From assembly GCA_902776565.1 (NCBI GenBank), contig CACYQN010000016.1, forward strand, positions 1 to 64,000: DNA of 64,000 nt, read 5' to 3'. A program made the position numbers and the translations under genes. Each line of letters begins with the position of its first letter. Within the stretch, counting starts at the first letter, position 1. The notes under the pieces are model-generated. The model saw only the letters and a program-made list of their open reading frames with translations. It did no database searches and had not been told where the DNA came from. Source of the stretch: an uncultured Bacteroidia bacterium. GTDB taxonomy: Bacteria; Bacteroidota; Bacteroidia; Bacteroidales; ML635J-15. Shown piece by piece: positions 9,088 through 17,527 of the stretch.

Positions 9088-9705
9088 ATGAAACAGGAAA
9101 TAGACCCCAAGGAAACCAACAGGGCATACGCCTTCGAGATGTGGATGACAGCTCCGATGCCGATGGTGACATTGGTTAAGACAATGAATATTACCCGTCT
9201 GGTAAAGTTTGCCAGAAAAAGCGGTATGAAGCTGAATATGCTCTTGTGCTGGTGCATAGGCAAGACGGCTAGCCAGACAAAACATTTATTCCTTTTGCCC
9301 GAAAATGGCAAGTTGTACAAGTACGACCAGCTGGCTATCAATGTGGTAGTAAGAAACAAAGAAGGCGGAATCAATTCCTGCGACATTCCGTTTTCGGAAG
9401 ATATAAGGCAGTTCAACCGCGACTATCTCGAATCGACGACCAAGGTAGCTAACGAATGCAAAAGTTATTTCATGGATGGCTATATGATTGTCGGCACATC
9501 GGCAATGATACAGACCGAACTCGACTGCGTCACCAACCAGTACACCGACAAGTTCCTCAACCCGATGGTGATGTGGGGCAAATACCGCAAAAGTTGGTTC
9601 AAGAACACACTGCCCATATCGTTCCAGTTCCACCACGTGCAGATGGATGGCGGTGACGGAGCAAGATTTCTGGAAAATTTGCAAAAGACAATAATGTCAA
9701 TATGA
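9088..9705 (+). CDS. Chloramphenicol-acetyltransferase-like protein
   Basis: A 205-residue protein of the CatA/BAHD-like trimeric acetyltransferase fold. The catalytic signature HHVQMDG near the C-terminus matches the HHxxxDG motif of CAT, where the second His is the general base. The N-terminal phrase MTAPMPMVTLVKTMNIT is typical of chromosomal CAT-like proteins in Bacteroidota. The real substrate is unknown; many such homologues do not confer chloramphenicol resistance. An upstream TTG (9067) lies inside the promoter -7 box, so the ATG at 9088 is the start. The stop is one base from the next gene's ATG, so the two are translated from one message. Confidence 0.82.
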   Translation: MKQEIDPKETNRAYAFEMWMTAPMPMVTLVKTMNITRLVKFARKSGMKLNMLLCWCIGKTASQTKHLFLLPENGKLYKYDQLAINVVVRNKEGGINSCDIPFSEDIRQFNRDYLESTTKVANECKSYFMDGYMIVGTSAMIQTELDCVTNQYTDKFLNPMVMWGKYRKSWFKNTLPISFQFHHVQMDGGDGARFLENLQKTIMSI

Positions 9706-9706
9706 G

Positions 9707-9982
9707 ATGATGAAGCTTGAAAAATTTTGTCAGAGCTGCGGAATGCCGCTGAACGATGAAGTATTAGGCACAAATGCCGACGGAAGCAAGAACGAGGACT
9801 ATTGTATGTACTGCTATAAGGACGGCAAGTTCACTAATGATTGCACTATGGACGAAATGATTGAGTTCTGTGCGCATTATGTGGACGAGGTAAACAAGAA
9901 TATGCCAAAGCCTATGTCCAAGGATGAATACAAGCAGATGATGCACCAATACTTCCCGACGCTAAAGAGGTGGAAAAAGTAA
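9707..9982 (+). CDS. Putative zinc-ribbon protein
   Basis: A 91-residue protein with a treble-clef or zinc-ribbon N-terminus: FCQSCGMPL (C-x2-C) and YCMYCYKDG (C-x2-C) about 21 residues later. The rest is helical and ends KRWKK. It matches the small putative zinc ribbon family (PF12674 type), often found next to acetyltransferase or transcription-factor genes, with no known biochemical role. It is coupled to the CAT-like gene (1-bp gap). Two ATG codons are adjacent at 9707 and 9710; either may be used. Confidence 0.8.
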   Translation: MMKLEKFCQSCGMPLNDEVLGTNADGSKNEDYCMYCYKDGKFTNDCTMDEMIEFCAHYVDEVNKNMPKPMSKDEYKQMMHQYFPTLKRWKK

Positions 9983-10013
9983 GAATTTCAGCTTTTACTG
10001 ATAAAAAGAAAAA

Positions 10014-11456
10014 CTATTTCTGGACTTGCTCTTCGACCTCCCCTCGCCTGAATATCTTATAGCCGATAAAGGCTATCGTGATTGACATCAGTGGCGAGAG
10101 AATATTGAAGAAGCAGTAAGGCAGATACTCCAATGTGGAGACTTTCAGCACCATCGACTGCGTCATGCCGCAGGTGTTCCACGGAATAAGTACGGATGTA
10201 ACCGTTGCCGAATCCTCGGTGGAACGGCTCAGCAGTCGTCCTTCAAAATCCTTGTCCTTGTATAGTTGCTTGAAGATGTTGCCCGTGAGGACAATGCTGA
10301 GATACTGGTCGCCGGTAGCCATATTGGAGAAAAGTCCGGTTGCCACCGTTGATGTTACAATCGAACGCCGTCCGCTGATGCCACGGGCCAAGGCTGTCGT
10401 GAGGCTTCTCATCATTCCGCCACCCGTAAGTGCACCACCGAAAGCCGATGCGCAGAAAATTAGGAATACCGTGCTTAGCATACCCTTCATGCCACGGGTC
10501 TGCACCAAATTGCTGAGAGTTTCGTTGCCAGTGTCGATGGCGGTACTGTCGAAGTAGGTAACCATCAGTCCGCGGAAGCTGTTGCCATCGCCAACTTGCG
10601 CCACTATGTCGGGCTGTGCAAAAAGCATTGTTATGCCAGCCACCAATGCCGACAAAAACAATATGACAGCGGCAGGAAGTTTCAGTGCGATAAGCACGGC
10701 AGTGAATAGCGGTATCAGCATCAGCCACGGATTTATGACAAAGCTGTTTTGCAGTCCTTCGGCAAAAGATTCGGCTTGTGCTGTGCTTTCGGCAGGGTGC
10801 ATAAGGCTTACCACTAGGAATATTATCAAGGTAATTACAAACGACGGCACAGTTGTTATGAGCATGTAGCGTATGTGTTTGAAAAGAGGCACTTCGCCTA
10901 CCGACGAAGCAAGAACGGTTGTATCGGAGAGCGGAGAAATCTTGTCGCCGAAATATGCGCCCGAAATTATTGCTCCGGCTGTCCATCCTGCGGAATATCC
11001 GTGTGCCGTACCGATTCCCAGAAGTGCTATGCCGACGGTCGCAACTGTAGTCCACGAACTGCCAGTTATGAGCGACACCAAAGCGCAGATGATGCAAGCC
11101 ATAAACAGGAAGAGCGAAGGCGTTAGGATTTTCATGCCGTAGTATATCATTGTAGGCACAACTCCGCTCATCATCCAGCTGCCCGAAACGGCACCGATAA
11201 GGAAAAGTATAATGACTGCCGGTCCGATAGTCTTGATGTTGTCGCCTATTGCACCGTTTATCCGACTCCACGACACCTTGTAGCCAATCATCGCTATTGC
11301 GATAGCCACGGCAGCCGCAAACAGCAAAGCCGTCTGGCTGGCACCGTCGATGGCATCGGAGCCGAACTCCTTGATTACAAGTACCTGCAATGCCACAAGC
11401 ACCGCAAAGGGGATGAGGGCTATTGACCAGTGGATGTGAGGAGTATTAGAATCCAT
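10014..11456 (-). CDS. nhaC: Na+/H+ antiporter, NhaC family
   Basis: Inner-membrane secondary transporter that exports Na+ (or exchanges other small solutes) for H+. The 480-residue chain is hydrophobic throughout with about 11-12 predicted membrane segments. It carries the NhaC-family segment GAYFGDKISPLSDTTVLASS (about residues 165-184), and a second half with GTGNETLSN-like loops and MATGDQYLSI. NhaC proteins are usually 440-500 residues, so it is complete. It is a single gene, divergent from the FISUMP gene at 11595; a minus-strand -7 box (reverse of CAAAGATA) lies at about 11475-11482. The ion specificity cannot be read from sequence. Confidence 0.9.
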   Translation of the reverse strand: MDSNTPHIHWSIALIPFAVLVALQVLVIKEFGSDAIDGASQTALLFAAAVAIAIAMIGYKVSWSRINGAIGDNIKTIGPAVIILFLIGAVSGSWMMSGVVPTMIYYGMKILTPSLFLFMACIICALVSLITGSSWTTVATVGIALLGIGTAHGYSAGWTAGAIISGAYFGDKISPLSDTTVLASSVGEVPLFKHIRYMLITTVPSFVITLIIFLVVSLMHPAESTAQAESFAEGLQNSFVINPWLMLIPLFTAVLIALKLPAAVILFLSALVAGITMLFAQPDIVAQVGDGNSFRGLMVTYFDSTAIDTGNETLSNLVQTRGMKGMLSTVFLIFCASAFGGALTGGGMMRSLTTALARGISGRRSIVTSTVATGLFSNMATGDQYLSIVLTGNIFKQLYKDKDFEGRLLSRSTEDSATVTSVLIPWNTCGMTQSMVLKVSTLEYLPYCFFNILSPLMSITIAFIGYKIFRRGEVEEQVQK

Positions 11457-11564
11457 ATTAATGATATTGGACTACAAAGATACACATTCTCCTTTATTTG
11501 CAGAAATTCTTTTTACGAAATACAAATAAAATTGGTGGGCAATAGCAAACTTTAAAAAAAATAT

Positions 11565-11572
11565 TATCTTTG
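11565..11572 (+). promoter_or_regulatory. -7 box of FISUMP gene promoter
   Basis: TATCTTTG at 11565-11572, 22 nt before the ATG at 11595. No TTG at the normal distance was found, so only the -7 element is claimed. Confidence 0.45.
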
Positions 11573-11594
11573 CCATTGAGAAAATAGAAAAACA

Positions 11595-12839
11595 ATGAAG
11601 AAGATTCTTTTTGTAATGTTCATGCTTTTGATTTCTGCTGGTGCATTTGCGCAAGAAACAATCGTTAGCTTTTCGGGAAGGCTTAACGGCTCGGAATACT
11701 GCCAGTTGGATAGCGTTGTGGTTACAGACCTAGAAAGCCACTGGTCGGAAACGGTAGTATATCCCGATTCGGTCATAGTCCTTTCTGTCAGAATGGGGAG
11801 TGATGTCACGATTGCCGAAAGTCAAGGATTATTGCAAAATGTACCTAATCCGTTTAACGGAGAAACCCGAGTCGAACTTTCTGTTTTACATTGCGAGAAT
11901 GTAAGTCTGCGCTTGCTTGATGTGACAGGGAAAGTTTATGCACAATATGATGGCAGGCTTAACGAAGGAACACACGCTTTTGTTGTTACGGCGACGAAAC
12001 CGCAGACCTATATCCTTAATGCAGTTGTTGGCGAGAAGTCATATTCGATAAAGATGGTAAATGTCGGAGATGGAGGCTCCTGCGGTATCGAATATGCAGG
12101 ATTTTCTGGCAATATCACAACAAAATTGACTTCGAGCAATGAATTTCATGTCGGCGACAATATGCGCTATGTGGGTTATGCGACCATTGGCGGGGTTGTT
12201 GTGCCGAGTATCGTGGTTGTGCAGCGTCAGCAAGAAAACGAGGATTTGGTATTGAATTTTTATTATCCAGGACAAGGAACTCTGAATGGACACGACTGGG
12301 TTGACCTCGGTCTGCCTTCCGGTACTCGTTGGGCAACCTGCAATGTGGGCGCTTCCTCGCCAGAAGGTTACGGAACATATTTCGCGTGGGGAGAAACCTT
12401 CAATAAGGCTATGTACGACTGGGACACCTATATATATTACAATGGCTCGTCATTTACAAAATATAATGATTCCGACAATCTGGTTGTTATTCAGCCTTCC
12501 GATGATGTGGCAACCATAATCTGGGGCGATGGCTGGCGGATTCCAACGGTGGAGGAATTGCAGGAATTGTTTGAATACTGCAATCACAATTGGACTATCA
12601 ACGGACTGATTCTTACTGGTTGTAATGGCAATACGATTTTCCTTCCCGCTTCTGGCGACCGTTGCACTAGCAATGTGTACAATGTAGGCATTGAAGGTTA
12701 TTACTGGCTAAGTTCTCTGGATTCAGAATCTCTTTATTATGCATACTATTTGTTTTTCAGTTCGAACAGGCTATATTTGAGCAGTCTTTATCGTTTTTAT
12801 GGCTTGTCTGTGCGTGCGGTTTGTTCGGCAGAAAATTAA
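11595..12839 (+). CDS. Secreted FISUMP-domain protein with internal T9SS-like module
   Basis: A 414-residue exported protein (signal peptide about residues 1-20, ending AGAFAQ). Residues about 78-155 look like a type A T9SS sorting domain: it opens with LQNVPNPFN, has the LLDVTGKV turn, then LNEGTHAF and YILNAVVGEKSYSIKMVNVG. Such domains normally sit at the very C-terminus, but here the C-terminal half (about 230-412) is a FISUMP domain (Fibrobacter succinogenes major paralogous domain), with WVDLGLPSGTRWATCNVGA, YFAWGET, WGDGWRIPTVEELQEL, LPASG and YWLSS. FISUMP domains are common in gut and rumen Bacteroidota surface proteins. No binding partner is known. Single gene, own -7 box. Confidence 0.82.
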   Translation: MKKILFVMFMLLISAGAFAQETIVSFSGRLNGSEYCQLDSVVVTDLESHWSETVVYPDSVIVLSVRMGSDVTIAESQGLLQNVPNPFNGETRVELSVLHCENVSLRLLDVTGKVYAQYDGRLNEGTHAFVVTATKPQTYILNAVVGEKSYSIKMVNVGDGGSCGIEYAGFSGNITTKLTSSNEFHVGDNMRYVGYATIGGVVVPSIVVVQRQQENEDLVLNFYYPGQGTLNGHDWVDLGLPSGTRWATCNVGASSPEGYGTYFAWGETFNKAMYDWDTYIYYNGSSFTKYNDSDNLVVIQPSDDVATIIWGDGWRIPTVEELQELFEYCNHNWTINGLILTGCNGNTIFLPASGDRCTSNVYNVGIEGYYWLSSLDSESLYYAYYLFFSSNRLYLSSLYRFYGLSVRAVCSAEN

Positions 12840-12921
12840 TGTGATAATGGGTAATAATTGTGAAAAAATGCGATGCTGTCACATAAATTCATAGTGTCTT
12901 CCCACATTTTTTTTGCAAAAT

Positions 12922-12935
12922 CAACTTATAAGTTG
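12922..12935. promoter_or_regulatory. Perfect palindromic operator in toxin-antitoxin promoter
   Basis: CAACTTATAAGTTG is a 14-bp perfect palindrome whose last three bases (TTG, 12933-12935) are the -33 element of the promoter of the downstream toxin-antitoxin pair. A repressor bound here would block RNA polymerase; the XRE protein of the same operon is the obvious candidate. Confidence 0.7.
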
Positions 12936-12963
12936 TCGTTATGAAAAAAATGTAATATCTTTG
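12933..12963 (+). promoter_or_regulatory. Promoter of toxin-antitoxin operon
   Basis: TTG at 12933-12935, 20-bp spacer, TATCTTTG at 12956-12963. The start codon is 22-25 nt downstream. Confidence 0.75.
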
Positions 12964-12984
12964 TAGCGATAAAAAAAATAAAAA

Positions 12985-13536
12985 ATGATGACTTTTGATG
13001 ACATAAAAGGTGATAATCGCTTGTGGTCCGTTCATTATGAGAACGAGGAATTAAATGAGTTGGACAAGGTTTTTACACAATGGAATGATACTGCTTGGTT
13101 GTTGAAATTTTTTAGAGAAAATTTTGATGACCTAGTATCTTATTTCAAAATCACAAAGTTAGATGAGGCTGTATATGACACAATGGAGGATAGCGACGAA
13201 CTTGAATGTTTGATTTTGGACATCTCTCCCGATGCAAATCTTGATGAGTTATTCCGTCCGCTTGAAAATAGTCGTTCTGCCGAAATGATATTGAGTAGAG
13301 AGAAAGCTCGGCTGCACAATCGCCCCAAACACGCAAGTTGGTTGCGCTTATATGCAATAAAACTAAATCCTGGAATATATGTAATAACAGGTGGCGCTAT
13401 AAAACTTACTCGTACTATGCAAGAACGCGAACATACAATTAAGGAGTTGGAGAAAATGGAAAAGGTAAGACAGTATCTTGTAAAAAATGGAGTCATTGAC
13501 GATGATAGTTTTGTTGATTTTATAAAGGAGGGATAA
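12985..13536 (+). CDS. RelE/HigB-like toxin (putative)
   Basis: A 183-residue protein, the first gene of a two-gene unit whose second gene is an XRE-type helix-turn-helix protein: the toxin-first order of HigBA systems. The C-terminal half fits the RelE/ParE fold: HASWLRLYAIKLNPGIYVITGGAIKLTRTMQEREHTIKELEKMEKVRQYL (shown only as its outline; key parts are the RLYAIKL strand, the ITGGAIKLT strand and the R-x-HT helix). Typical HigB toxins are about 90-120 residues, so the N-terminal 70 residues are an addition. The role as a translation-blocking RNase is inferred from fold and context only. ATG at 12985 or 12988; both follow the -7 box closely. Confidence 0.62.
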   Translation: MMTFDDIKGDNRLWSVHYENEELNELDKVFTQWNDTAWLLKFFRENFDDLVSYFKITKLDEAVYDTMEDSDELECLILDISPDANLDELFRPLENSRSAEMILSREKARLHNRPKHASWLRLYAIKLNPGIYVITGGAIKLTRTMQEREHTIKELEKMEKVRQYLVKNGVIDDDSFVDFIKEG

Positions 13537-13538
13537 TT

Positions 13539-13850
13539 ATGAAAACAGTAGAAGAACAAGTCGCTTTTTTGCAATCCCATTCATCGCCTGCGCCTTCAAG
13601 ATGGAAGGAAAAGGCAGAATGGCGAAGAGCCAACAAAAACTGGTTAGCATATTCCAGAAAGATTGCCATTAATATTGCAATGGCTTTGGATGACCAAGGC
13701 ATCTCACAACGCGAATTGGCGGAGCGTATGGGGTGTTCGCCACAATACATTTCGCGCATATTGAAGGGAGAAGAAAACTTGTCGCTTGAAACAATATGCA
13801 AGTTGGAGCAGGCTTTGAATGTATCTATTATGAACAATGTTTTTGAATAG
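13539..13850 (+). CDS. XRE-family antitoxin / transcription repressor
   Basis: A 103-residue protein with a helix-turn-helix domain in its C-terminal half (about residues 45-98): ALDDQGISQRELAERMGCSPQYISRILKGEENLSLETICKLEQAL. The N-terminal 40 residues are helical and basic, and may bind the toxin. It starts 2 bp after the toxin stop codon, so the two are co-translated. As in HigA-type systems it probably neutralises the toxin and represses the operon at the 14-bp palindrome upstream. Confidence 0.8.
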   Translation: MKTVEEQVAFLQSHSSPAPSRWKEKAEWRRANKNWLAYSRKIAINIAMALDDQGISQRELAERMGCSPQYISRILKGEENLSLETICKLEQALNVSIMNNVFE

Positions 13851-13895
13851 ACTAAAGACTAACTATTGTCCAAATATTTTCCTATCTTCGCACCA

Positions 13896-14621
13896 ATGAT
13901 TCTAAATGGTCCAACATATAAGGCAATTTTGCATAACTGCTTGCAGCACAAGCGACAACTCGCAGTTTTGATAGACCCTGACAAGCAGTCGGCGAGCGAA
14001 ACTGCGGCGTTTGCGAAGAAAATTGAGACTTCTTCGGCCGATTATGTGCTCGTTGGTAGCAGCTATATGCTCGGAAACCTCGATAAATGCATCGAAGCGA
14101 TAAAGGACAATACGCAGAAGCCGGTCATTATTTTCCCAGGACACGCAAGTCACATTTCCGAAAAGGCGGATGCCATTCTGTTGCTCTCGCTTATTTCGGG
14201 ACGAAATCCTGAGTTCCTCATTGGAAACCATGTGGTTGCGGCTGCTTCGCTTATGCAGATGGACATAGAGGTCATAAGCACAGGTTACATTCTTGTCGAT
14301 GGTGGCAGGACGACGTCGGTGGAATATGTAAGCAATACGCGACCAATTCCTGCCGACAAGCCCGAACTTGCTGTAGCAACTGCCGTGGCTGGCGAAATGC
14401 TCGGTCTTTCGATGACTTACTTGGAAGCTGGCAGCGGTGCGTTGAATCCAGTGCCCGACAAGATGGTGGCAGCGGTGCGCAAAACGACAAAAACTCCGCT
14501 CATTGTCGGTGGTGGACTTAGAAATATTGAAACTATAAATCAAAAATACGAAGCGGGAGCCGATATAATCGTTGTTGGTAACGCATTCGAAAACAAAGAA
14601 TTACAGATAAATCAATTTTAA
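13896..14621 (+). CDS. GGGP synthase family protein (PcrB-type)
   Basis: TIM-barrel prenyltransferase that joins a polyprenyl diphosphate to sn-glycerol-1-phosphate. Key regions: LIDPDK near the N-terminus, SADYVLVGSSYM, KPVIIFPGH, DAILLLSLISGRNPEFLIG, TGYILVDGG, YLEAGSGA and LIVGGGLRN (phosphate binding). At about 241 residues it has family length. Homologues are known in Bacteroidota, where the product and role are not well settled. A TTG start 30 bp upstream is possible, but the ATG at 13896 begins just before the conserved part and follows a TATCTTCG box (13883-13890). One base separates its stop from the nadA start. Confidence 0.85.
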   Translation: MILNGPTYKAILHNCLQHKRQLAVLIDPDKQSASETAAFAKKIETSSADYVLVGSSYMLGNLDKCIEAIKDNTQKPVIIFPGHASHISEKADAILLLSLISGRNPEFLIGNHVVAAASLMQMDIEVISTGYILVDGGRTTSVEYVSNTRPIPADKPELAVATAVAGEMLGLSMTYLEAGSGALNPVPDKMVAAVRKTTKTPLIVGGGLRNIETINQKYEAGADIIVVGNAFENKELQINQF

Positions 14622-14622
14622 G

Positions 14623-15618
14623 ATGACAGCACAGGAAGATGTAAAGAAATTTGGCTTTGTAAACCAGCCAATCGACAGCAATATTGACTTGAAATCGGAG
14701 ATTCTCCGCATGAAAAAGGAAAAGAATGCCGTAATTCTTGGGCATTTCTACATAAATTTCGAATTGCAGGACATTAGCGACTATGTAGGCGATAGCCTCC
14801 AGTTGGCTCAGATGGCCGCCAAGACCGATGCCGAAATAATTGTGTTCCTTGGCGTTAACTTTATGGGTGAGACGGCAAAAATCATCTGCCCCGACAAGAA
14901 AGTTATAATTCCCGACCTCAATGCTGGTTGCTCGCTTGCCGATTCTTGTCCTGCCGACGAGTTTGCCAAGTTTATTGCCGAACATCCGGGACATACTGTT
15001 GTTTCGTACATCAACACCACGGCAGCCATAAAGTCGATGACCGACATTACAGTGACTTCCTCCAACGCAAAGCAGATTGTCGATAGTCTGCCTGCCGATG
15101 AGAAGGTAATTTTCGGTCCCGACAAGAATCTTGGCGGTTACATCAACGCGCAGACAGGCAGGAATATGGTGCTGTGGAATGGAGCCTGCCATGTGCATCG
15201 CCGTTTCGACCTTGAGGCAATACTGAAACTCAAGGAGGAGCATCCCGGAGCAAAGATTATTGCTCATCCCGAGTGCGAAAAGCCGGTTGTCATTGTCGCC
15301 GATTTCGTTGCAAGTACGGCTGGCTTGCTGAAGTATGTCAAGAACAACGATGCGAAGGAATTTATCGTCGTTACCGAATCGGGCATTCTGCACCAGATGC
15401 GCAAGGCTGTTCCCGAAAAGACCTTGATTCCTGCACCGGCATTGGATTCAACCTGCGGATGCAATGATTGTAACTTTATGAAACTTAATACTTTGGAAAA
15501 ACTTTACAACTGCTTGAAATACGAAATGCCCGAAATTACCATTCCCGAGGATGTTCGCGAGAAAGCCTATCGTCCGATAAAGAGGATGCTTGATGTTTCG
15601 GCAAAGTTGGGATTGTAA
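14623..15618 (+). CDS. nadA: Quinolinate synthase A
   Basis: [4Fe-4S] enzyme that condenses iminoaspartate and dihydroxyacetone phosphate to quinolinate, the second step of NAD synthesis from aspartate. At 331 residues it is normal for NadA. Three Cys that can bind the cluster are seen in LNAGCSLADSCP, AHPECEKPV and STCGCNDCNFM, and the substrate region has GHFY, YINTTAAIKS and GPDKNLGGYI. nadB and nadC are not in the window. It is coupled to the GGGP synthase gene (1-bp gap). Confidence 0.95.
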   Translation: MTAQEDVKKFGFVNQPIDSNIDLKSEILRMKKEKNAVILGHFYINFELQDISDYVGDSLQLAQMAAKTDAEIIVFLGVNFMGETAKIICPDKKVIIPDLNAGCSLADSCPADEFAKFIAEHPGHTVVSYINTTAAIKSMTDITVTSSNAKQIVDSLPADEKVIFGPDKNLGGYINAQTGRNMVLWNGACHVHRRFDLEAILKLKEEHPGAKIIAHPECEKPVVIVADFVASTAGLLKYVKNNDAKEFIVVTESGILHQMRKAVPEKTLIPAPALDSTCGCNDCNFMKLNTLEKLYNCLKYEMPEITIPEDVREKAYRPIKRMLDVSAKLGL

Positions 15619-15633
15619 AGAATGATTATAATA

Positions 15634-15694
15634 GTCATTTCGGGAGTCTGACAGAACCAGTGATACGGAGTTGACGACTATCCGAAATCTCGCC
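15634..15694 (+). repeat. Dispersed palindromic repeat, short copy
   Basis: Begins GTCATTTCGG, contains AGAACCAGTGATACGG and ends CCGAAATCTC. The order of these blocks matches the start of the element at 34335-34489 and, on the other strand, 21385-21429, so it looks like a decayed copy. It lies between nadA and asd. Confidence 0.55.
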
Positions 15695-15729
15695 CAATAG
15701 GTAGATTGTTTAATTAAAAGACTAAAAAT

Positions 15730-16722
15730 ATGAGATTAGCAGTAGTAGGAGCCACCGGAATGGTCGGCACACAGATATTCAGGGTTCTCGAAGAACTCAA
15801 CTTTCAGTTCGATGAACTTGTTCCCGTTGCATCGGAACGCTCCATTGGTCGGACAATAACCTGCAAGGGCAAGGAATACAAGGTTGTAGGACTTTCGGAT
15901 GCCGTTGCAATGCGTCCCGACCTCGCAATTTTCTCGGCGGGCAAGGATGTTTCGCTCGAGTGGGCTCCGAAGTTTGCCGAAACTGGCACTTATGTTGTCG
16001 ATAATTCGTCGGCTTGGCGTATGTACCCCGACAAGAAGCTCATTGTCCCAGAGGTAAACATTTCGGAACTTACTGCCGACGACCACATTATTGCTAATCC
16101 TAATTGCAGTACAATACAGCTTATGGTTGCGCTCGCTCCGCTGAAAAAGTACGGGCTGAAGCGCCTTGTTATTTCAACCTACCAGTCGGTAAGTGGTTCG
16201 GGTTTCAAGGGTGTAAACCAGCTTATGTGCGAACGCGAAGGCAAACCTGTTGAAAAACCTGCCTATCCGCATCAGATAGACCTTAATTGCCTGCCTCACG
16301 GTGGCGCATTCCTCGAAAACGGCTACACCGAAGAGGAAATGAAACTCGTGAACGAGAGCCGTAAGATATTGGGACTTCCGCATTTGCTTGTGACTTCTAC
16401 TGTTGTGCGTGTGCCTGTAGTCGGCGGACATAGCGAGGCTGTAAATGTCGAGTTCGAGCAGAAGCCCGACTTGGAAAAGATAATGGCCGACTTGAAGGCT
16501 GCTCCAGGGCTTGTCGTTCAGGACGACCCAAAGAACAACCTTTACCCGATGGCGATAAATGCGAAGGATAGGAACGAGACTTTTGTTGGTCGTATTCGCC
16601 TCGACTATTCGTGCAAGAATGCCATAAATATGTGGGTTGTCGCCGACAATTTGCGCAAGGGTGCTGCTACCAATGCAGTGCAAATAGCTCAGTATGTAAA
16701 GGATAAATTCATCGCAAAGTAG
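15730..16722 (+). CDS. asd: Aspartate-semialdehyde dehydrogenase
   Basis: NADP-dependent reduction of aspartyl phosphate to aspartate semialdehyde, the branch point to lysine/diaminopimelate, threonine and methionine. The 330-residue protein has the nucleotide-binding start VVGATGMVGTQ, the active-site Cys in IANPNCSTIQ (about residue 127), and the His-containing region VPVVGGHSEAVN. Length and motifs are typical. The next gene (GH25 muramidase) starts 4 bp after its stop, so the two may be co-transcribed, linking a peptidoglycan precursor gene with a wall hydrolase. Confidence 0.95.
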   Translation: MRLAVVGATGMVGTQIFRVLEELNFQFDELVPVASERSIGRTITCKGKEYKVVGLSDAVAMRPDLAIFSAGKDVSLEWAPKFAETGTYVVDNSSAWRMYPDKKLIVPEVNISELTADDHIIANPNCSTIQLMVALAPLKKYGLKRLVISTYQSVSGSGFKGVNQLMCEREGKPVEKPAYPHQIDLNCLPHGGAFLENGYTEEEMKLVNESRKILGLPHLLVTSTVVRVPVVGGHSEAVNVEFEQKPDLEKIMADLKAAPGLVVQDDPKNNLYPMAINAKDRNETFVGRIRLDYSCKNAINMWVVADNLRKGAATNAVQIAQYVKDKFIAK

Positions 16723-16726
16723 GCGG

Positions 16727-17527
16727 ATGGCATCGAGGCACAAGAAGGGTAGGAGGTGGAAAGTCGTTGCGGTTTTCGTGGCTGCTGTGGCATTGCTTGT
16801 CGCAGGCTATTTCTCGTACCCTTACTTGCAGAAATACTACAAGCGTTTCTTCGGTAGTAGCGAGGAGTCCGAAATGGGTGCGGTGGTGCCTATGCAGACT
16901 TATCGCCAGATGTATCCGCAGTACAGTTTGTTTGGAATTGATGTTTCTGAATATCAGGGTGATATTGACTGGGAAACCTTAGTTGACAAGAACAAGATTG
17001 ATTTCGCATTTGTCCGCGCTACTGCTGGCAGCGACACCAAGGATAGAAATTTCTCAGAGAACTGGCGACAGTTGAAGAAATACAATGTTCCGCGTGGGGC
17101 ATACCATTATTACCGTCCCAACGAGAACAGCACCGACCAGGCCAATCTTTTCATAAAGACGGTTGTCGTTGAAAAAGACGATTTTGTTCCGGTGCTTGAT
17201 ATTGAGAAGTACAGCAAAGTGCAGAGTGTCACTAGCTTGAAGAATGGACTGCTCAACTGGCTTTCGATTGTCGAGGCGTATTATGGCGTAGTGCCGATAA
17301 TTTACACCTATAGTAATTTTTATGAAAAAGTCATCACCGACGACAAGCGTTTCAAGAAATACCCCATCTGGATAGCGCACTATTCCGAAAAGGAGAATCC
17401 CAAGAAGTTACCATCCGACTGGGTTTTCTGGCAGTTCTGCGAGGATGGCAGGTTGGAAGGCATTGAAACATACGTAGATATAGATTTGTGCAGCAGTGCC
17501 GAGAAATTCAAGGCACTGAGGAAATAA
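16727..17527 (+). CDS. Membrane-anchored GH25 muramidase
   Basis: A 266-residue protein with a basic N-terminus and one membrane segment (about residues 12-31), then a GH25 lysozyme domain (about 65-262) facing the periplasm. Active-site features: GIDVSEYQGDIDW (first catalytic Asp), FAFVRATAG, RGAYHYYRP, FVPVLDIEKY (Asp/Glu pair) and PIWIAHY. GH25 enzymes cleave the MurNAc-GlcNAc bond of peptidoglycan. The uncleaved anchor suggests local wall remodelling rather than attack on other cells. It follows asd by 4 bp. Confidence 0.88.
   Translation: MASRHKKGRRWKVVAVFVAAVALLVAGYFSYPYLQKYYKRFFGSSEESEMGAVVPMQTYRQMYPQYSLFGIDVSEYQGDIDWETLVDKNKIDFAFVRATAGSDTKDRNFSENWRQLKKYNVPRGAYHYYRPNENSTDQANLFIKTVVVEKDDFVPVLDIEKYSKVQSVTSLKNGLLNWLSIVEAYYGVVPIIYTYSNFYEKVITDDKRFKKYPIWIAHYSEKENPKKLPSDWVFWQFCEDGRLEGIETYVDIDLCSSAEKFKALRK

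Noticed and set aside
9088..9705. Calling the CAT-like gene a chloramphenicol-resistance gene
   Set aside because: The catalytic motif is present, but chromosomal CAT-like proteins often act on other substrates and the context shows no resistance island.
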